NCBI RefSeq assembly: GCF_008369445.1
Contig: NZ_VTWH01000006.1
Span: forward strand, 1 to 64,000
Reading direction: 5' to 3'
Origin: Aureimonas fodinaquatilis
GTDB taxonomy: Bacteria > Pseudomonadota > Alphaproteobacteria > Rhizobiales > Rhizobiaceae
DNA: 64,000 nucleotides
The position numbers were made by a program, and so were the translations under genes. The notes under the pieces were generated by a model. The model was not told where the DNA came from and ran no database searches. It saw nothing but the letters and a program-made list of their open reading frames with translations. Below, one piece after another: positions 1 through 8,820 of this stretch (within the stretch, counting starts at the first letter, position 1; each line of letters opens with the position of its first letter).

Positions 1-1
1 G

Positions 2-337
2 ACCAGCGCGTCGGACACCACCAGCACCACCTTCACCACGCTGGGTCTGCGCGCGTCGCATGAGTTGACCCTGAATGATCGTCCGATCACCTTTACCGGC
101 ATGATCGGCTGGCGGCATGCCTTCGGCGATGTTGATCCCAATGCCAATGTCAGCTTCACCAATGGCGGTGACTTTGCGGTTCTGGCGACGCCGATTGCAG
201 AAGATGCGGCGGCTGTTGAACTGGGCTTTGACATGGACATCAGCGACAAGGCGACATTGGGCATCAGCTACAATGGCCAGTTTGGTGATGGGGCGCAGGA
301 TCACGGCGTCAACGCCGCCCTGCGCTTCCAGTTCTAA
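2..337 (+). CDS. Autotransporter beta-domain, C-terminal fragment
   Basis: Only the last 111 residues are in the window; the gene begins to the left. The sequence alternates polar and hydrophobic residues in beta-strand fashion and ends in ...AALRFQF, the terminal aromatic signature of an outer-membrane beta-barrel. The phrases ITFTGMIGWRHAFGD and LGISYNGQFGDGAQDHGV are typical of the last strands of type V autotransporter barrels. The protein would sit in the outer membrane and present or release an N-terminal passenger, whose nature cannot be seen here. The gene converges on the ectoine operon and is separated from it by a strong terminator. Confidence 0.8.
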   Translation, partial: TSASDTTSTTFTTLGLRASHELTLNDRPITFTGMIGWRHAFGDVDPNANVSFTNGGDFAVLATPIAEDAAAVELGFDMDISDKATLGISYNGQFGDGAQDHGVNAALRFQF

Positions 338-440
338 GCATTTCCGGTTGAAACGGTATCGTTTCAACCAAAGGACAATGCGGCAAACAAACAAGAGCAT
401 TTACGGTTGAAACGGTATCGTTTCAACCAAGGACAATGCG
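338..440 (-). repeat. Two tandem palindromic repeat units (composite element, stem 2 type)
   Basis: Two copies of a unit of about 45 bases, at 338-382 and 397-440. Each reads GCATTT, then GGTTGAAAC - GGTATC - GTTTCAACC, then AGGACAATGCG. The box AGGACAATGCG is the reverse complement of the CGCATTGTCCT box found beside the same stem at 6.9, 14.4, 18.3, 21.2 and 29.8 kb, so these copies are inverted relative to the others. They start directly at the autotransporter stop codon. Confidence 0.75.
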
Positions 441-473
441 GCCGAACAAAGAACCGCAGCAGTTGCGAAAACA

Positions 474-506
474 AAAAGGGTGGGGCGAACAACGCCCCAC
501 CCTTTT
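474..506. terminator. Bidirectional rho-independent terminator
   Basis: A perfect 14-bp inverted repeat (AAAAGGGTGGGGCG, loop AACAA, CGCCCCACCCTTTT) lies between two convergent genes. Read on either strand the GC-rich stem ends in a run of T, so it can stop both the autotransporter transcript and the ectoine operon transcript. Confidence 0.9.
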
Positions 507-535
507 CTTCGGAATTACCCGAAAGTCCGCGGTGA

Positions 536-1540
536 TTACAGCGTCCCGATCACCGCAACACAATCACCGGATTTGACCAGCCCGGGAAAATGCCGCGCGG
601 CCAATATGCCGGAAAGCGCGGCGCGGAATTCTATCGGCGCCACACCGGTGCGGCCTGTCTGGTAGACACGAGCCAGCACATCGCCCTTGCGAACCTGTTC
701 TCCCAGATCGATCAGCGGCTCCAGCAGCCCTTCACTCTCTGAGAAAGTGAAGCACTCCGTGCCCGGCATATCCAGCCATTGGGTCGGCTGCGTTTCAACG
801 CTGCCCTGCAAAATTCCGGCATGGCGCAGCACATTCAGCGCACCGCGTCTGGCAATGCCTATGCTTTTGGCTGTTGCCGTACCACCGCCGCCCAGCTCTG
901 TCGTTACAAACACCTTGCCCATTGTCTCGGCGGCAGTGTCGTACATTCCCACCGCATCAATTTCCAGCATGCGCATTGAATAGGGTGCGCCAAAGGCAGC
1001 AACGGCAGCAAATCCCGCCTCCTCCTGCGTTTTGTCCGGCAAAATATGCGCTGCGGCAAACGGCACAAAATCCAGCGTGCGCCCGCCCGAATGATAGTCG
1101 AGCACTATATCGGCCATTGGCAGCAGATAACGCTGAAAATAGTCGGCAATCTTCTGGGTAACCGTGCCATCCGGCCGGCCGGGAAAGCTGCGATTGAGGT
1201 TACCCTTGTCGATGGGCGATGTGCGGGCTCCAGCCAGAAATGCCGGGTAATTCATCGCAGGAACAATGATCACCCGGCCCGACACATCCTCCGCACGCAG
1301 CCCCTGCGCCAGGTCAAACAGGGCTGCGGGACCTTCATACTCATCGCCATGATTGCCGCCTGTCAGCAGCGCGGTTGGCCCATTTCCGTTGCACACGACT
1401 GTCAACGGAATCATCACAGATCCCCAGGCGGAATCATCGCGGCTGTAAGGCAGCCGCAGAAACCCGTGGTGAACACCACGGGCTTGCAGATCAATTGTTG
1501 CGCTGATGGGCGAAGGCGGCAGTTCGACTATGCCGGACAT
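536..1540 (-). CDS. eutE: N-alpha-acetyl-L-2,4-diaminobutyrate deacetylase (DoeB/EutE)
   Basis: This 334-residue zinc hydrolase belongs to the succinylglutamate desuccinylase/aspartoacylase family. The metal ligands are visible as GGNHGDEYEG (H64, E67) and LDYHSGG (H149), and the C-terminal part has the beta-rich domain of the family. In ectoine catabolism it removes the acetyl group from N-alpha-acetyl-diaminobutyrate released by EutD, giving L-2,4-diaminobutyrate; EutD and EutE are known to work together. The gene is last in the ehu-eut operon, starts 3 bases after the eutD stop, and is followed by the terminator at 474-506. The assignment is firm from both sequence and context. Confidence 0.93.
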   Translation of the reverse strand: MSGIVELPPSPISATIDLQARGVHHGFLRLPYSRDDSAWGSVMIPLTVVCNGNGPTALLTGGNHGDEYEGPAALFDLAQGLRAEDVSGRVIIVPAMNYPAFLAGARTSPIDKGNLNRSFPGRPDGTVTQKIADYFQRYLLPMADIVLDYHSGGRTLDFVPFAAAHILPDKTQEEAGFAAVAAFGAPYSMRMLEIDAVGMYDTAAETMGKVFVTTELGGGGTATAKSIGIARRGALNVLRHAGILQGSVETQPTQWLDMPGTECFTFSESEGLLEPLIDLGEQVRKGDVLARVYQTGRTGVAPIEFRAALSGILAARHFPGLVKSGDCVAVIGTL

Positions 1541-1543
1541 GCC

Positions 1544-2725
1544 TCAGCCCTTCACAAAAAGCTGGCGCGGCACATTGGCCAGCACTTCAACGCCATCATC
1601 CGTAATCGCAATCGATTCTGTAATCTCCAGCCCCATGTCTTCCAGCCAAAGCCCGGTCATGAAATGGAAGGTCATTCCCGGTTGCAACACGGTTTTATCG
1701 CCGGGGCGCAGGCTCATCGTGCGCTCGCCCCAGTCTGGCGGATAGGAAAGCCCGATTGGATAGCCTGTGCGATTGTCTTTGGTGATGCCGTATTTTTTCA
1801 GAACGGCAAAAAACGCATTGGCAATATCTTCGCAGCGATTGCCCGGCTTTGCCGCAGCAAGCCCCGCTTCCATGCCTTCCAGAGTGGCCTTTTCCGCATC
1901 CAGAAATTGCTGTGTCGGCTTGCCCAGAAATACGGTGCGGGACAGCGGGCAGTGATAGCGCTTGTAGCAGCCGGCAATTTCAAAAAATGTGCCCTCTCCC
2001 AGCTTCATGGGCTTGTCGTCCCATGTCAGGTGCGGGGCAGACGCATCAATGCCTGAAGGCAGCAATGGCACAATGGCCGGATAGTCGCCGCCAAAACCGT
2101 CAATGCCTCGGGTGCCGGCATCATAGATTTCCGCCACCAGATCGCATTTGCGCATGCCCGGTTCTATCCGCTCGACAATGCGCTGGTGCATGGCCTCTAC
2201 GATGCGCGCCGCAATGCGCATATAGTCCAGTTCCTGCGGGCTTTTGACCGCACGCTGCCAGTTGACCAGCGCAGTTGCATCCACAAATTTCGCATCAGGC
2301 AGATGCCGGGTCAGCGATCCAAAAGCAGCGGCGGAAAACCAGTAATTGTCCATCTCGACGCCGATGGTGAGTTTGCCCCAGCCTTTGTCCGCAATGATGG
2401 ATGACAGAAAATCCATCGGATGCCGCTCGATCGACTGAACATAGTGATCGGCGTAGCCAATGATGTTGTCGTGCGCCAGATAGCTGGTGCGTTTGGCCCC
2501 GTTGCCATCCTGCCCCCGGCCATACCAGATCGGTTCGCCGAAAGGCGGCACGATCACACCCTGATGCACATAGAATGACCACCCGTCATAACCGGTCAGC
2601 CATGCCATGTTGGAGGGATCAGAGACGTATAGAACGTCAATCCCGGCCGCTGCCATGGCTTGTCGGGTTTTTTCCAGCCGCGCGGCATATTCGGCGCGGG
2701 TAAAGTTGAGCACTGGCTCTGTCAT
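1544..2725 (-). CDS. eutD: Ectoine hydrolase (DoeA/EutD)
   Basis: This 393-residue protein is of the M24 creatinase/aminopeptidase-P fold. The N-terminal domain carries MAWLTGYDGWSFYVHQG (around residues 40-56), the wording typical of ectoine hydrolases, and the C-terminal pita-bread domain follows. The enzyme opens the ectoine ring hydrolytically in the cytoplasm, mainly to N-alpha-acetyl-L-2,4-diaminobutyrate, the EutE substrate and an internal inducer for EnuR. It lies between eutC and eutE, with a 21-base gap upstream and 3 bases downstream. M24 relatives include Xaa-Pro peptidases, but full length, motif and neighbours all favour ectoine hydrolase. Confidence 0.95.
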   Translation of the reverse strand: MTEPVLNFTRAEYAARLEKTRQAMAAAGIDVLYVSDPSNMAWLTGYDGWSFYVHQGVIVPPFGEPIWYGRGQDGNGAKRTSYLAHDNIIGYADHYVQSIERHPMDFLSSIIADKGWGKLTIGVEMDNYWFSAAAFGSLTRHLPDAKFVDATALVNWQRAVKSPQELDYMRIAARIVEAMHQRIVERIEPGMRKCDLVAEIYDAGTRGIDGFGGDYPAIVPLLPSGIDASAPHLTWDDKPMKLGEGTFFEIAGCYKRYHCPLSRTVFLGKPTQQFLDAEKATLEGMEAGLAAAKPGNRCEDIANAFFAVLKKYGITKDNRTGYPIGLSYPPDWGERTMSLRPGDKTVLQPGMTFHFMTGLWLEDMGLEITESIAITDDGVEVLANVPRQLFVKG

Positions 2726-2746
2726 ATTTCACCTGTTGAAAGGATC

Positions 2747-3736
2747 TTAGCTAGCAAACACGGTTCCTGCCCCGGCTCGCCTGGCGCGAGCATGGGCAAG
2801 GGTGGCAATTGCGGTGTCCTGAACTCCGGTTCCGGTCAGGTCCGCCAGGGTGATGGAGGCGGCATCCAACCTGCCAGCACTTTTTCCGGCCGCCACCGCG
2901 CCAAGTTCAGGAAACTCATGGTCAGAGCGCATCGCCCCTGCCGCAATGGCATGGTGCAGCTCGCCCAGAATTCGGGTTTGTGACAAGCGGTCCGCCACAT
3001 AATGGCTCATCGCCAGCAACCGGGGATCAATCTCGTTCTTATGTTCAGCGTCCGACCCCATGGCGGTGATATGCGTCCCTGCCCGCACCCATTCTGCATT
3101 CAGAATGGGCTCTTCTGCCGGAGTTGTGGTCACGATGATATCCGCCATGGCTGCCGCGGCCTCCGGCTGCTCGACAGCGGACACATCAATCTTCAGCCGC
3201 TCCGCCAACAGTGCTGCAGTGCTGAGAGCTTTTGCGTGGTCGCGCGCCCAGATCGTGGCCTTCTCAATCGGGCGCACCCGCATTAAAGCCTGCAACTGCA
3301 ATTGCGCCTGCACACCAGCACCAAAAACGGCGACACTTTTGGCATCAGCACGCGCCATATGGCGTGCAGCCACCGCACCGGCCGCTGCCGTGCGAATGTC
3401 GGTCAGATAGCCATTGTCCAGCAGCAGCGCCTCAACCAACCCGGTTTGGGCCGACAGCAGCACCATCATTCCGTTGACGCTTGGCAGGCCCAATGCAGGA
3501 TTGTTGAAAAACCCGGGACTGATTTTAATGGCGAAACTGTCGATCCCAGGCACATAAGCGGTCTTAACATCCACCTCGCCCCGGTTTTCCACGATGTCGA
3601 GCCGCAGAATTGGCGGCATGACAACGGGCTTTTCGGCAAGGGCAACAAACGCCGCTTCAACCGTGTTCACCGCATCAAGGTCCAACGGCACCAGATCGGC
3701 CAGTTCACGTTGCGTCAAAATCAGCATTTCGGGCAT
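2747..3736 (-). CDS. eutC: Ornithine cyclodeaminase-like protein EutC
   Basis: 329 residues of the ornithine cyclodeaminase/mu-crystallin family, with the NAD-binding Rossmann region at VAVFGAGVQAQLQLQAL and the family phrase DIIVTTTPAEEPIL. In eut clusters it accompanies EutA and EutB, a trio linked to removing the extra hydroxyl group so that hydroxyectoine can enter the ectoine pathway; the individual reactions are not settled. Its start overlaps the eutB stop, which suggests coupled translation. Ornithine cyclodeaminase or ketimine reductase activity is possible on sequence alone, but the position inside the eut operon argues for the ectoine role. Confidence 0.88.
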   Translation of the reverse strand: MPEMLILTQRELADLVPLDLDAVNTVEAAFVALAEKPVVMPPILRLDIVENRGEVDVKTAYVPGIDSFAIKISPGFFNNPALGLPSVNGMMVLLSAQTGLVEALLLDNGYLTDIRTAAAGAVAARHMARADAKSVAVFGAGVQAQLQLQALMRVRPIEKATIWARDHAKALSTAALLAERLKIDVSAVEQPEAAAAMADIIVTTTPAEEPILNAEWVRAGTHITAMGSDAEHKNEIDPRLLAMSHYVADRLSQTRILGELHHAIAAGAMRSDHEFPELGAVAAGKSAGRLDAASITLADLTGTGVQDTAIATLAHARARRAGAGTVFAS

Positions 3737-4716
3737 TACACAGCTTCCTCCAGCGCGTTGGCTCCGGCGACAATGCGCTGATGCAAGGCCATGTCGATGT
3801 TGCGGCCTGACATCAGCACCACAATGGGCCCCCTGCTTGTGACTTTGCCCGCCAGAAGCGCGGCGATGCCAACCGCTCCAGCGCCTTCAACCACCTCGCG
3901 CTCTTCCAGATAGGCATGGCGAATTCCCGCGGCGATTTCGGCTTCGGTGAGCAGAACCACATCGTCAACCAATTGCCGCGTCATCTCAAAAGTGTGGAGG
4001 TTGGCAAGGCCAATTCCGCCACCTAATGAATCGGCCAGCGTTGCAAGCTCCTCCACCGCCACAGGCTGCCTTGCTGCCAGACTGGCCGCCATGGCCGCGC
4101 CGCGCTGCATGGAAACGCCAACCACCCGGACATCTGGCCGCAACGCCTTGATGGCAGCCGCCACACCTGAAATCAGCCCACCACCGGAAAGCGGCACCAG
4201 AACCAGGGCTGCATCCGGCACCTGTTCCACTATCTCCAGACCGATCGTGCCCTGCCCGGCAATGATATCGGCGTGGTCAAATGGCGGCACCGACACCACA
4301 CCTTCCTCACGAATTAGCCGCTCAACCTCTTCCTGCGCATCGTCCTGGCTTTGGCCAATGATGCGAACATCAGCCCCAAGCGCACGAATGGCAGCAACCT
4401 TGTTCTGCGGCACAAGCGCAGACATGGCGATGATGGCACGGACGCCGCTTTGCGCTGCCGCATAAGCCAATGCCCTGCCATGATTGCCGGTTGATGCTGC
4501 AACAACGCCGCGTGCACGTTCCTCAGCGTTCAGTTTTGCAACCGCATTCATGGCACCGCGCAACTTGAACGCACCGGTCAACTGCCTGTGCTCCAGTTTC
4601 AAATGAACTGGCACGCCGCACCGTGCTGTCAGGCTTTCTGACTCATCCACCGGTGTTATACGCACTTTTCCGTCTATGCGCTGCCTCGCGGCCTCAATAT
4701 CTGCCAACTCAATCAT
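3736..4716 (-). CDS. eutB: Threonine dehydratase-like PLP enzyme EutB
   Basis: 326 residues of fold-type II pyridoxal-phosphate enzyme. The PLP lysine lies in GAFKLRGA (K51) and a phosphate-binding PLSGGGL loop follows near residue 175. It resembles threonine/serine dehydratases and hydroxyaspartate lyases, which eliminate water from beta-hydroxy amino acids. That chemistry fits the proposed job of EutB in stripping the hydroxyl group from a hydroxyectoine derivative together with EutA and EutC. It overlaps eutC at its 3' end and abuts eutA directly. Confidence 0.88.
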   Translation of the reverse strand: MIELADIEAARQRIDGKVRITPVDESESLTARCGVPVHLKLEHRQLTGAFKLRGAMNAVAKLNAEERARGVVAASTGNHGRALAYAAAQSGVRAIIAMSALVPQNKVAAIRALGADVRIIGQSQDDAQEEVERLIREEGVVSVPPFDHADIIAGQGTIGLEIVEQVPDAALVLVPLSGGGLISGVAAAIKALRPDVRVVGVSMQRGAAMAASLAARQPVAVEELATLADSLGGGIGLANLHTFEMTRQLVDDVVLLTEAEIAAGIRHAYLEEREVVEGAGAVGIAALLAGKVTSRGPIVVLMSGRNIDMALHQRIVAGANALEEAV

Positions 4717-5487
4717 TCATGCCACCTTTGCCATCGGCAGACGCATCAGCCTGCCAGCATTTGCAGGAGCAGCAACGCCGCATTGCGCCAGACAAGCCCA
4801 TGCTGTTGCCTGATTGCTGGTGATCACCGGCCTGCCAATACGCTGCTCAACGGTTTCTACCAGTGCGGCAGAGCGCAGCGCCGTACAGGATATGAACAAC
4901 GCTTCGGCATCATCCGCCATTGCGGCCACTGCGGCTTCAACCAGTGTCTGGGGTGAAAGTCGCGCCATCAACCGGTCATCATCCAGACCCAGGCAACTGA
5001 AGCTGGCTATCTCGAAGCCTTTGTCGGCAAAATAGCTCGCCATCGGCACACTGGTTTCCACGGTATAGGGTGTCAAAACGCTGATACGGCGAACGCCCAT
5101 GGCGTTAAGGCCTGCCTGCACGGCCAAGGGCGGCGTTATGACGGGCACGCCCGGTTTGCCCAGGCCGATGCCCTTGGCCACGGCGTCATCACCGATGACG
5201 ACTGAGGCTGAAGTGCAGGAAAAGCAGATGACATCCAGCTCCTCATCCGGCAGCAGCAAGGCTGCCGCCTGTGCCAGCCGCGGCGCGGCGGCGCGCAGAT
5301 TTTCCGGCGTGGTCGGGTTGGCATAGGCAATGCGAGCGCCGTAAATTCCCACCTCTGGGGATGCCACAAGCCGGGTAAAATCCGCCTCGGTCGTGTGGTC
5401 TGTTGCCAGCACAATCAGGCCGATGCGCTTGCGAACAGCGCGCTGATCAAAACCCAGTGGTATTTCCAGTTTTGTGATTGCGACCAT
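4717..5487 (-). CDS. eutA: Asp/Glu racemase superfamily protein EutA
   Basis: 256 residues of the arylmalonate decarboxylase/maleate isomerase branch of the Asp/Glu racemase superfamily. Two conserved cysteine motifs are visible, FSCTSASVVIG (C91) and ISCTALRS (C201), the expected acid/base pair. It is the first catabolic gene after the transporter genes and starts 2 bases downstream of ehuD. In hydroxyectoine use it is thought to act with EutB and EutC, perhaps inverting a stereocentre; that detail is inference. Confidence 0.88.
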   Translation of the reverse strand: MVAITKLEIPLGFDQRAVRKRIGLIVLATDHTTEADFTRLVASPEVGIYGARIAYANPTTPENLRAAAPRLAQAAALLLPDEELDVICFSCTSASVVIGDDAVAKGIGLGKPGVPVITPPLAVQAGLNAMGVRRISVLTPYTVETSVPMASYFADKGFEIASFSCLGLDDDRLMARLSPQTLVEAAVAAMADDAEALFISCTALRSAALVETVEQRIGRPVITSNQATAWACLAQCGVAAPANAGRLMRLPMAKVA

Positions 5488-5489
5488 GA

Positions 5490-6146
5490 TCAGGCAACCT
5501 TGCCATAGCGGCGCTCGAGAAAGCGCACGCCCACCACGGCAATGAGCGAAATGACCAGAAAGAATGCGCCAACCAGTGTGATTGGCTCAATGTAACGATA
5601 GTTGAAGTTGGCAATCGAGCGCGCCTGGTTCATGAGTTCCAGAACGGTGATTGCCGACAGCAATGGCGTTTCCTTGAACATCGCTATCAGATAGTTGGCA
5701 AGCGCGGGCACCATGGGCGCAATGGCTTGCGGCAGAATGATATGCCGCCATGTCTGCCCTTCTGAAAGATTGCAGGCCTTTGCCGCTTCCCACTGGCCGC
5801 GTGAAACATTGTCTATACCGGCGCGATACACTTCGGCTGTGTAAGTGGCATAATGTACGCCCAGCCCGATAACACCGGCGACCAATGGCGCCAGCGTAAC
5901 CCCGGCTTCCGGCAAAATGTAGAACAGGAAATAAAGCTGCACCAGCAACGGGGTGCCACGCACAAATTCGGTGAAGCCCGATACGCTTCTGGCCAGCCAG
6001 CGATGGCGCGAGCGCCGCGCAACCGCAATGACGAGACCCAGAACCGCAGCCAGCGCAAAACCAAGCAAAGTTGCGATGATGGTGATCTTCACGCCTTCCA
6101 GAAGCGTGGGCATGATCTGCCAGGTAAAATTCCAATCCCATTCCAT
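5490..6146 (-). CDS. ehuD: Ectoine/hydroxyectoine ABC transporter permease EhuD
   Basis: 218 residues with about five membrane segments and the polar amino-acid permease signature (RGTPLLVQLYFLFY, then EAAKACNLSEGQTWRHIILPQA, the EAA loop that contacts the ATPase). It pairs with EhuC to form the channel of the EhuABCD importer described for ectoines in Sinorhizobium. It lies 3 bases downstream of ehuC and 2 bases upstream of eutA, so uptake and degradation are encoded as one unit. Confidence 0.92.
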   Translation of the reverse strand: MEWDWNFTWQIMPTLLEGVKITIIATLLGFALAAVLGLVIAVARRSRHRWLARSVSGFTEFVRGTPLLVQLYFLFYILPEAGVTLAPLVAGVIGLGVHYATYTAEVYRAGIDNVSRGQWEAAKACNLSEGQTWRHIILPQAIAPMVPALANYLIAMFKETPLLSAITVLELMNQARSIANFNYRYIEPITLVGAFFLVISLIAVVGVRFLERRYGKVA

Positions 6147-6149
6147 CGA

Positions 6150-6809
6150 TCAGGCCCTCACCCCGTCCAGACCCCGAGAGAGGCGCTTTTCCAAAGTCCG
6201 CACACCGAAGGAGATTACGGAGGCGATGGCGAAATAGAGCAGGAGAATTGTTATGAACGGAATGGCTGTGTTGCCCGTTTGCGAGCGCACAACCTGGGCC
6301 TGAAACGTCATGTCAGCCAGTGAAATCAGCGACACGATCGCCGTGGCTTTCAACAGTTCAATGGCGTTGTTGCCAAAGGTTGGCAGCATGACCACAAAAG
6401 CCTGTGGCAGAATGATATGACGCATGGATTGCCATTTCGTCAGGTTCAATGCCACACATGCCTCATGCTGCTCGCGGCCAATGGCCCGCACAGCGCCGCG
6501 CACCACTTCTGCGCCATATGCGCCGACATTCAGCCCGAGAGCCAGAACACCAGCCTGCATTTCTGTCAGCGTAATGCCCATCAGCGGCAGCACATAATAA
6601 GCCCAGAAAAGCTGGACAAAGATCGATGTGCCGCGAAAGAATTCGACATAAGTTGTGGCCACGGCCCGAATGAGCCAATTGCTGGAAACGCGGCCAAGCC
6701 CGGCAATGAACGCGACCACAAGCGCAAAGGCGCAGCCGTAGACCGTCAGCTTGATGGTGACGACCGCGCCTTGAAGAATCAGCTGGAGATAGCCAAGCCA
6801 CATTTCCAT
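6150..6809 (-). CDS. ehuC: Ectoine/hydroxyectoine ABC transporter permease EhuC
   Basis: 219-residue inner-membrane permease of the HisM/GlnP type. The sequence shows FFRGTSIFVQLFWAYYVLP and the EAA loop EACVALNLTKWQSMRHIILPQA. It is the partner of EhuD. The gap to ehuB upstream (168 bases) is much longer than the other gaps in the operon and holds a composite palindromic element, which may let the binding protein be made in excess of the permeases. Confidence 0.92.
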   Translation of the reverse strand: MEMWLGYLQLILQGAVVTIKLTVYGCAFALVVAFIAGLGRVSSNWLIRAVATTYVEFFRGTSIFVQLFWAYYVLPLMGITLTEMQAGVLALGLNVGAYGAEVVRGAVRAIGREQHEACVALNLTKWQSMRHIILPQAFVVMLPTFGNNAIELLKATAIVSLISLADMTFQAQVVRSQTGNTAIPFITILLLYFAIASVISFGVRTLEKRLSRGLDGVRA

Positions 6810-6849
6810 AAAAACAAGCCTTGATCCGTAAAACTGGCCGGAGATTTGA

Positions 6850-6949
6850 AGCGTTTCATGGTGATCATTCGATCACCTGAAACGCTCTAACTGTTTGATT
6901 TGTCGCATTGTCCTCATGTTGAAGCGATGCCGCTTCAACAGAAAATGCT
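6850..6949 (+). repeat. Composite palindromic element between ehuB and ehuC
   Basis: Two stems are joined by a conserved box. Stem 1 has outer arms AGCGTTTCA/TGAAACGCT (6850-6858, 6878-6886) and inner arms GGTGATC/GATCACC. The box TGTCGCATTGTCCT sits at 6901-6914. Stem 2 is TGTTGAAGCG - ATGC - CGCTTCAACA (6917-6940), followed by an AAAATGCTT tail. This is the cleanest complete copy of the family in the window. Confidence 0.75.
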
Positions 6950-6977
6950 TCAGGCTCCGACCAGATTGCAGGTTGCC

Positions 6978-7826
6978 TTACTGCTGGGCGCAAAGGGCTT
7001 CGCGATTGGTGCCGATGGCAGCAGCAGCGGAGAAACCATAAGGCTCGATGATGGATGCAAATTCACCGGATTCCTTGAGCGCCGCCAGTTCGCGATCAAA
7101 CGCATCGCGAAGATCGGTCTGGTCTTTGCGGAATGCCGCACCATCGCAGTAGACAGGCGCACCCTCTACCGGAGCAACAACCTCAAGGCTGCTGTCATTG
7201 GCCTGCGTGAACAGCGCGTTGATCGACAGAACAGGCAGGGAGTACACCTCAATGCGGCCCTGTTGCAGCATGGTGATGCCGCTTTGCGCATCAGGTACCA
7301 CGATCACACGGTCGCGCGGCACTCCGGCTTCCAGCGCCAGTCGTTCTTCGGTACCGCCACCCGGTGCGCCAATCCGCACCTGATCATTGTCGGCAATGTC
7401 CTTATAGGTGCGCAGGTTCAGCGGGTTTCCCGCCTTCAGCAGAAACGCCTCGGCATCACACAGAATCGGCTCTGAATAAGCCACTGCCGCGCACCGTTCC
7501 GGCTTCATGAACAAACCGGCTGTTACCGCATCAAACCGGCGCGCCTGCAGGCCGGGGATCATGGCGCCATATTCTGATATGGATGCAACCACATCATCCA
7601 CACCAAGACGCTTGAACACCGCACGCGCCACGTCCGGCCCTGCACCAGACACGCTGCCATCCGGGTTCACCGCAGTGAAAGGTGGCTCATTGGCAATGGC
7701 AATGCGGGCAAAGCCCTGCTGTTTCAACGTATCCAGCGCTTCCTGCGCTGATGCAGTCTGCGCGCCAAGCGCCAGCACCACAACAGAAGCGCCAAGCAAA
7801 GCGCTGCGAATAAGAGATGGTTTCAT
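6978..7826 (-). CDS. ehuB: Ectoine/hydroxyectoine-binding periplasmic protein EhuB
   Basis: This is a solute-binding protein of the polar amino-acid family, 282 residues from the chosen ATG. A signal peptide (about 27 residues, ending ...QTASAQE) exports it to the periplasm, where it captures ectoine and hydroxyectoine for EhuCD. I chose ATG at 7826 over an upstream GTG at 7835 because GGGGAG lies 8 bases before it. The two-lobed SBP_bac_3 pattern is clear (IAIANEPPFTAVNPDGSVSG near the N-terminus). It sits between ehuA and ehuC, with a palindromic element following. Confidence 0.92.
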   Translation of the reverse strand: MKPSLIRSALLGASVVVLALGAQTASAQEALDTLKQQGFARIAIANEPPFTAVNPDGSVSGAGPDVARAVFKRLGVDDVVASISEYGAMIPGLQARRFDAVTAGLFMKPERCAAVAYSEPILCDAEAFLLKAGNPLNLRTYKDIADNDQVRIGAPGGGTEERLALEAGVPRDRVIVVPDAQSGITMLQQGRIEVYSLPVLSINALFTQANDSSLEVVAPVEGAPVYCDGAAFRKDQTDLRDAFDRELAALKESGEFASIIEPYGFSAAAAIGTNREALCAQQ

Positions 7827-7891
7827 TGACGTCACTCCCCTGGGGCAATTTCAGCGAAATTGCGTAAAAACAAAGAGTTAAAACAGCCGGA

Positions 7892-8677
7892 TCAGACGCG
7901 CTGGCCCGCCGCAACGACCTTGCGAAGAAAAGCCTTGGTGCGCTCTTCCTTAGGATTGGTGAAAATCTCATCCGGAGGTCCGGATTCAACGATGCGCCCT
8001 TTGTCGAAAAACAGCACACGATCGGCGAAATCATGCGCAAAGCTCATTTCATGCGTTACCAGCAACATGGTCATGTCGGTTTCCCGGCCCAGCATACGCA
8101 TGACATTCAGAACCTCCTCGACCAGTTCCGGATCAAGCGCTGACGTCACTTCGTCGAACAGCATGATTTTCGGATTCAGGGCCAGGGCGCGAGCAATAGC
8201 CACGCGCTGCTTTTGCCCACCGGACAATTGAGAGGGCATCGACTTGGCCTTTTCAGCCATGCCAACCATCTCAAGCAGCTCCATTGCGCGCTTTTTTGCA
8301 GCCTGCGGATTGGCACCCTGCGTTAAAACAGGAGCCAGCGTTACGTTGTCGCAAACGCATTTGTGAGGAAACAGGTTGAAGTGCTGAAAAACCATGCCGA
8401 TATTGGCGCGCATTTTCTGCAGATGCCGTTCATCGGCGGGGATCAGGGCATCTTGCTTTTTCATATGAAACAGGTAATCGCCATCGACCTTGATATGACC
8501 GGCCGTCAGCGTTTCCAGCGTCATCAACACACGCAGAATGGTGGTCTTGCCCGATCCGGAAGGGCCGATCAAAGCCAACTTCTCGCCCGGCATGACATCA
8601 AAGCTCAATTCATCCAGAACGGTCAACTCACCGAACCGCTTGGTCACTCCTTCCAATTGTATAATTGGCTGAGGCAT
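7892..8677 (-). CDS. ehuA: Ectoine/hydroxyectoine ABC transporter ATPase EhuA
   Basis: 261 residues from the ATG at 8677, which has GGAAC about 7 bases upstream; a longer frame begins at 8731 but adds no family sequence. Walker A is GPSGSGKTT (residues 38-46), the signature is LSGGQKQR, and Walker B is [12 protein letters not shown], followed by VTHEM. It drives the EhuBCD importer from the cytoplasmic side. As first gene of the ehu-eut operon its upstream region carries the candidate EnuR sites. Confidence 0.93.
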   Translation of the reverse strand: MPQPIIQLEGVTKRFGELTVLDELSFDVMPGEKLALIGPSGSGKTTILRVLMTLETLTAGHIKVDGDYLFHMKKQDALIPADERHLQKMRANIGMVFQHFNLFPHKCVCDNVTLAPVLTQGANPQAAKKRAMELLEMVGMAEKAKSMPSQLSGGQKQRVAIARALALNPKIMLFDEVTSALDPELVEEVLNVMRMLGRETDMTMLLVTHEMSFAHDFADRVLFFDKGRIVESGPPDEIFTNPKEERTKAFLRKVVAAGQRV

Positions 8678-8729
8678 ATCACGTTCCAGTTTTGCAATTC
8701 CTGATTGGCCCAACGATGGAACGGGATGC

Positions 8730-8808
8730 AAATCATGTCAATTGAGAAAATTAAATCATGACAATTTAATCAAATGTGCACATTGTCAGCTCGCACTGCA
8801 TAACAATT
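8730..8808. promoter_or_regulatory. Candidate EnuR operator repeats upstream of ehuA
   Basis: Two direct 14-mers, AAATCATGTCAATT (8730-8743) and AAATCATGACAATT (8753-8766), start 23 bases apart. A partial copy, CATAACAATT (8799-8808), lies 42 bases further when aligned. A third full copy is on the other side of enuR at 10220. Direct repeats of this kind are common in MocR-regulator operators. Binding by EnuR is inferred. Confidence 0.5.
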
Positions 8809-8820
8809 TGGCAGATGTGC

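Noticed and set aside
1046-2056. Long plus-strand frame (336 codons) through the eut genes
   Set aside because: It is antisense to eutE/eutD, has no family sequence and many Cys/Arg/His residues typical of a shadow frame.
8653-8668. Palindrome CCAATTGTATAATTGG at the start of ehuA
   Set aside because: It lies in codons 3-8 of ehuA and does not match the operator-like 14-mers; likely chance.
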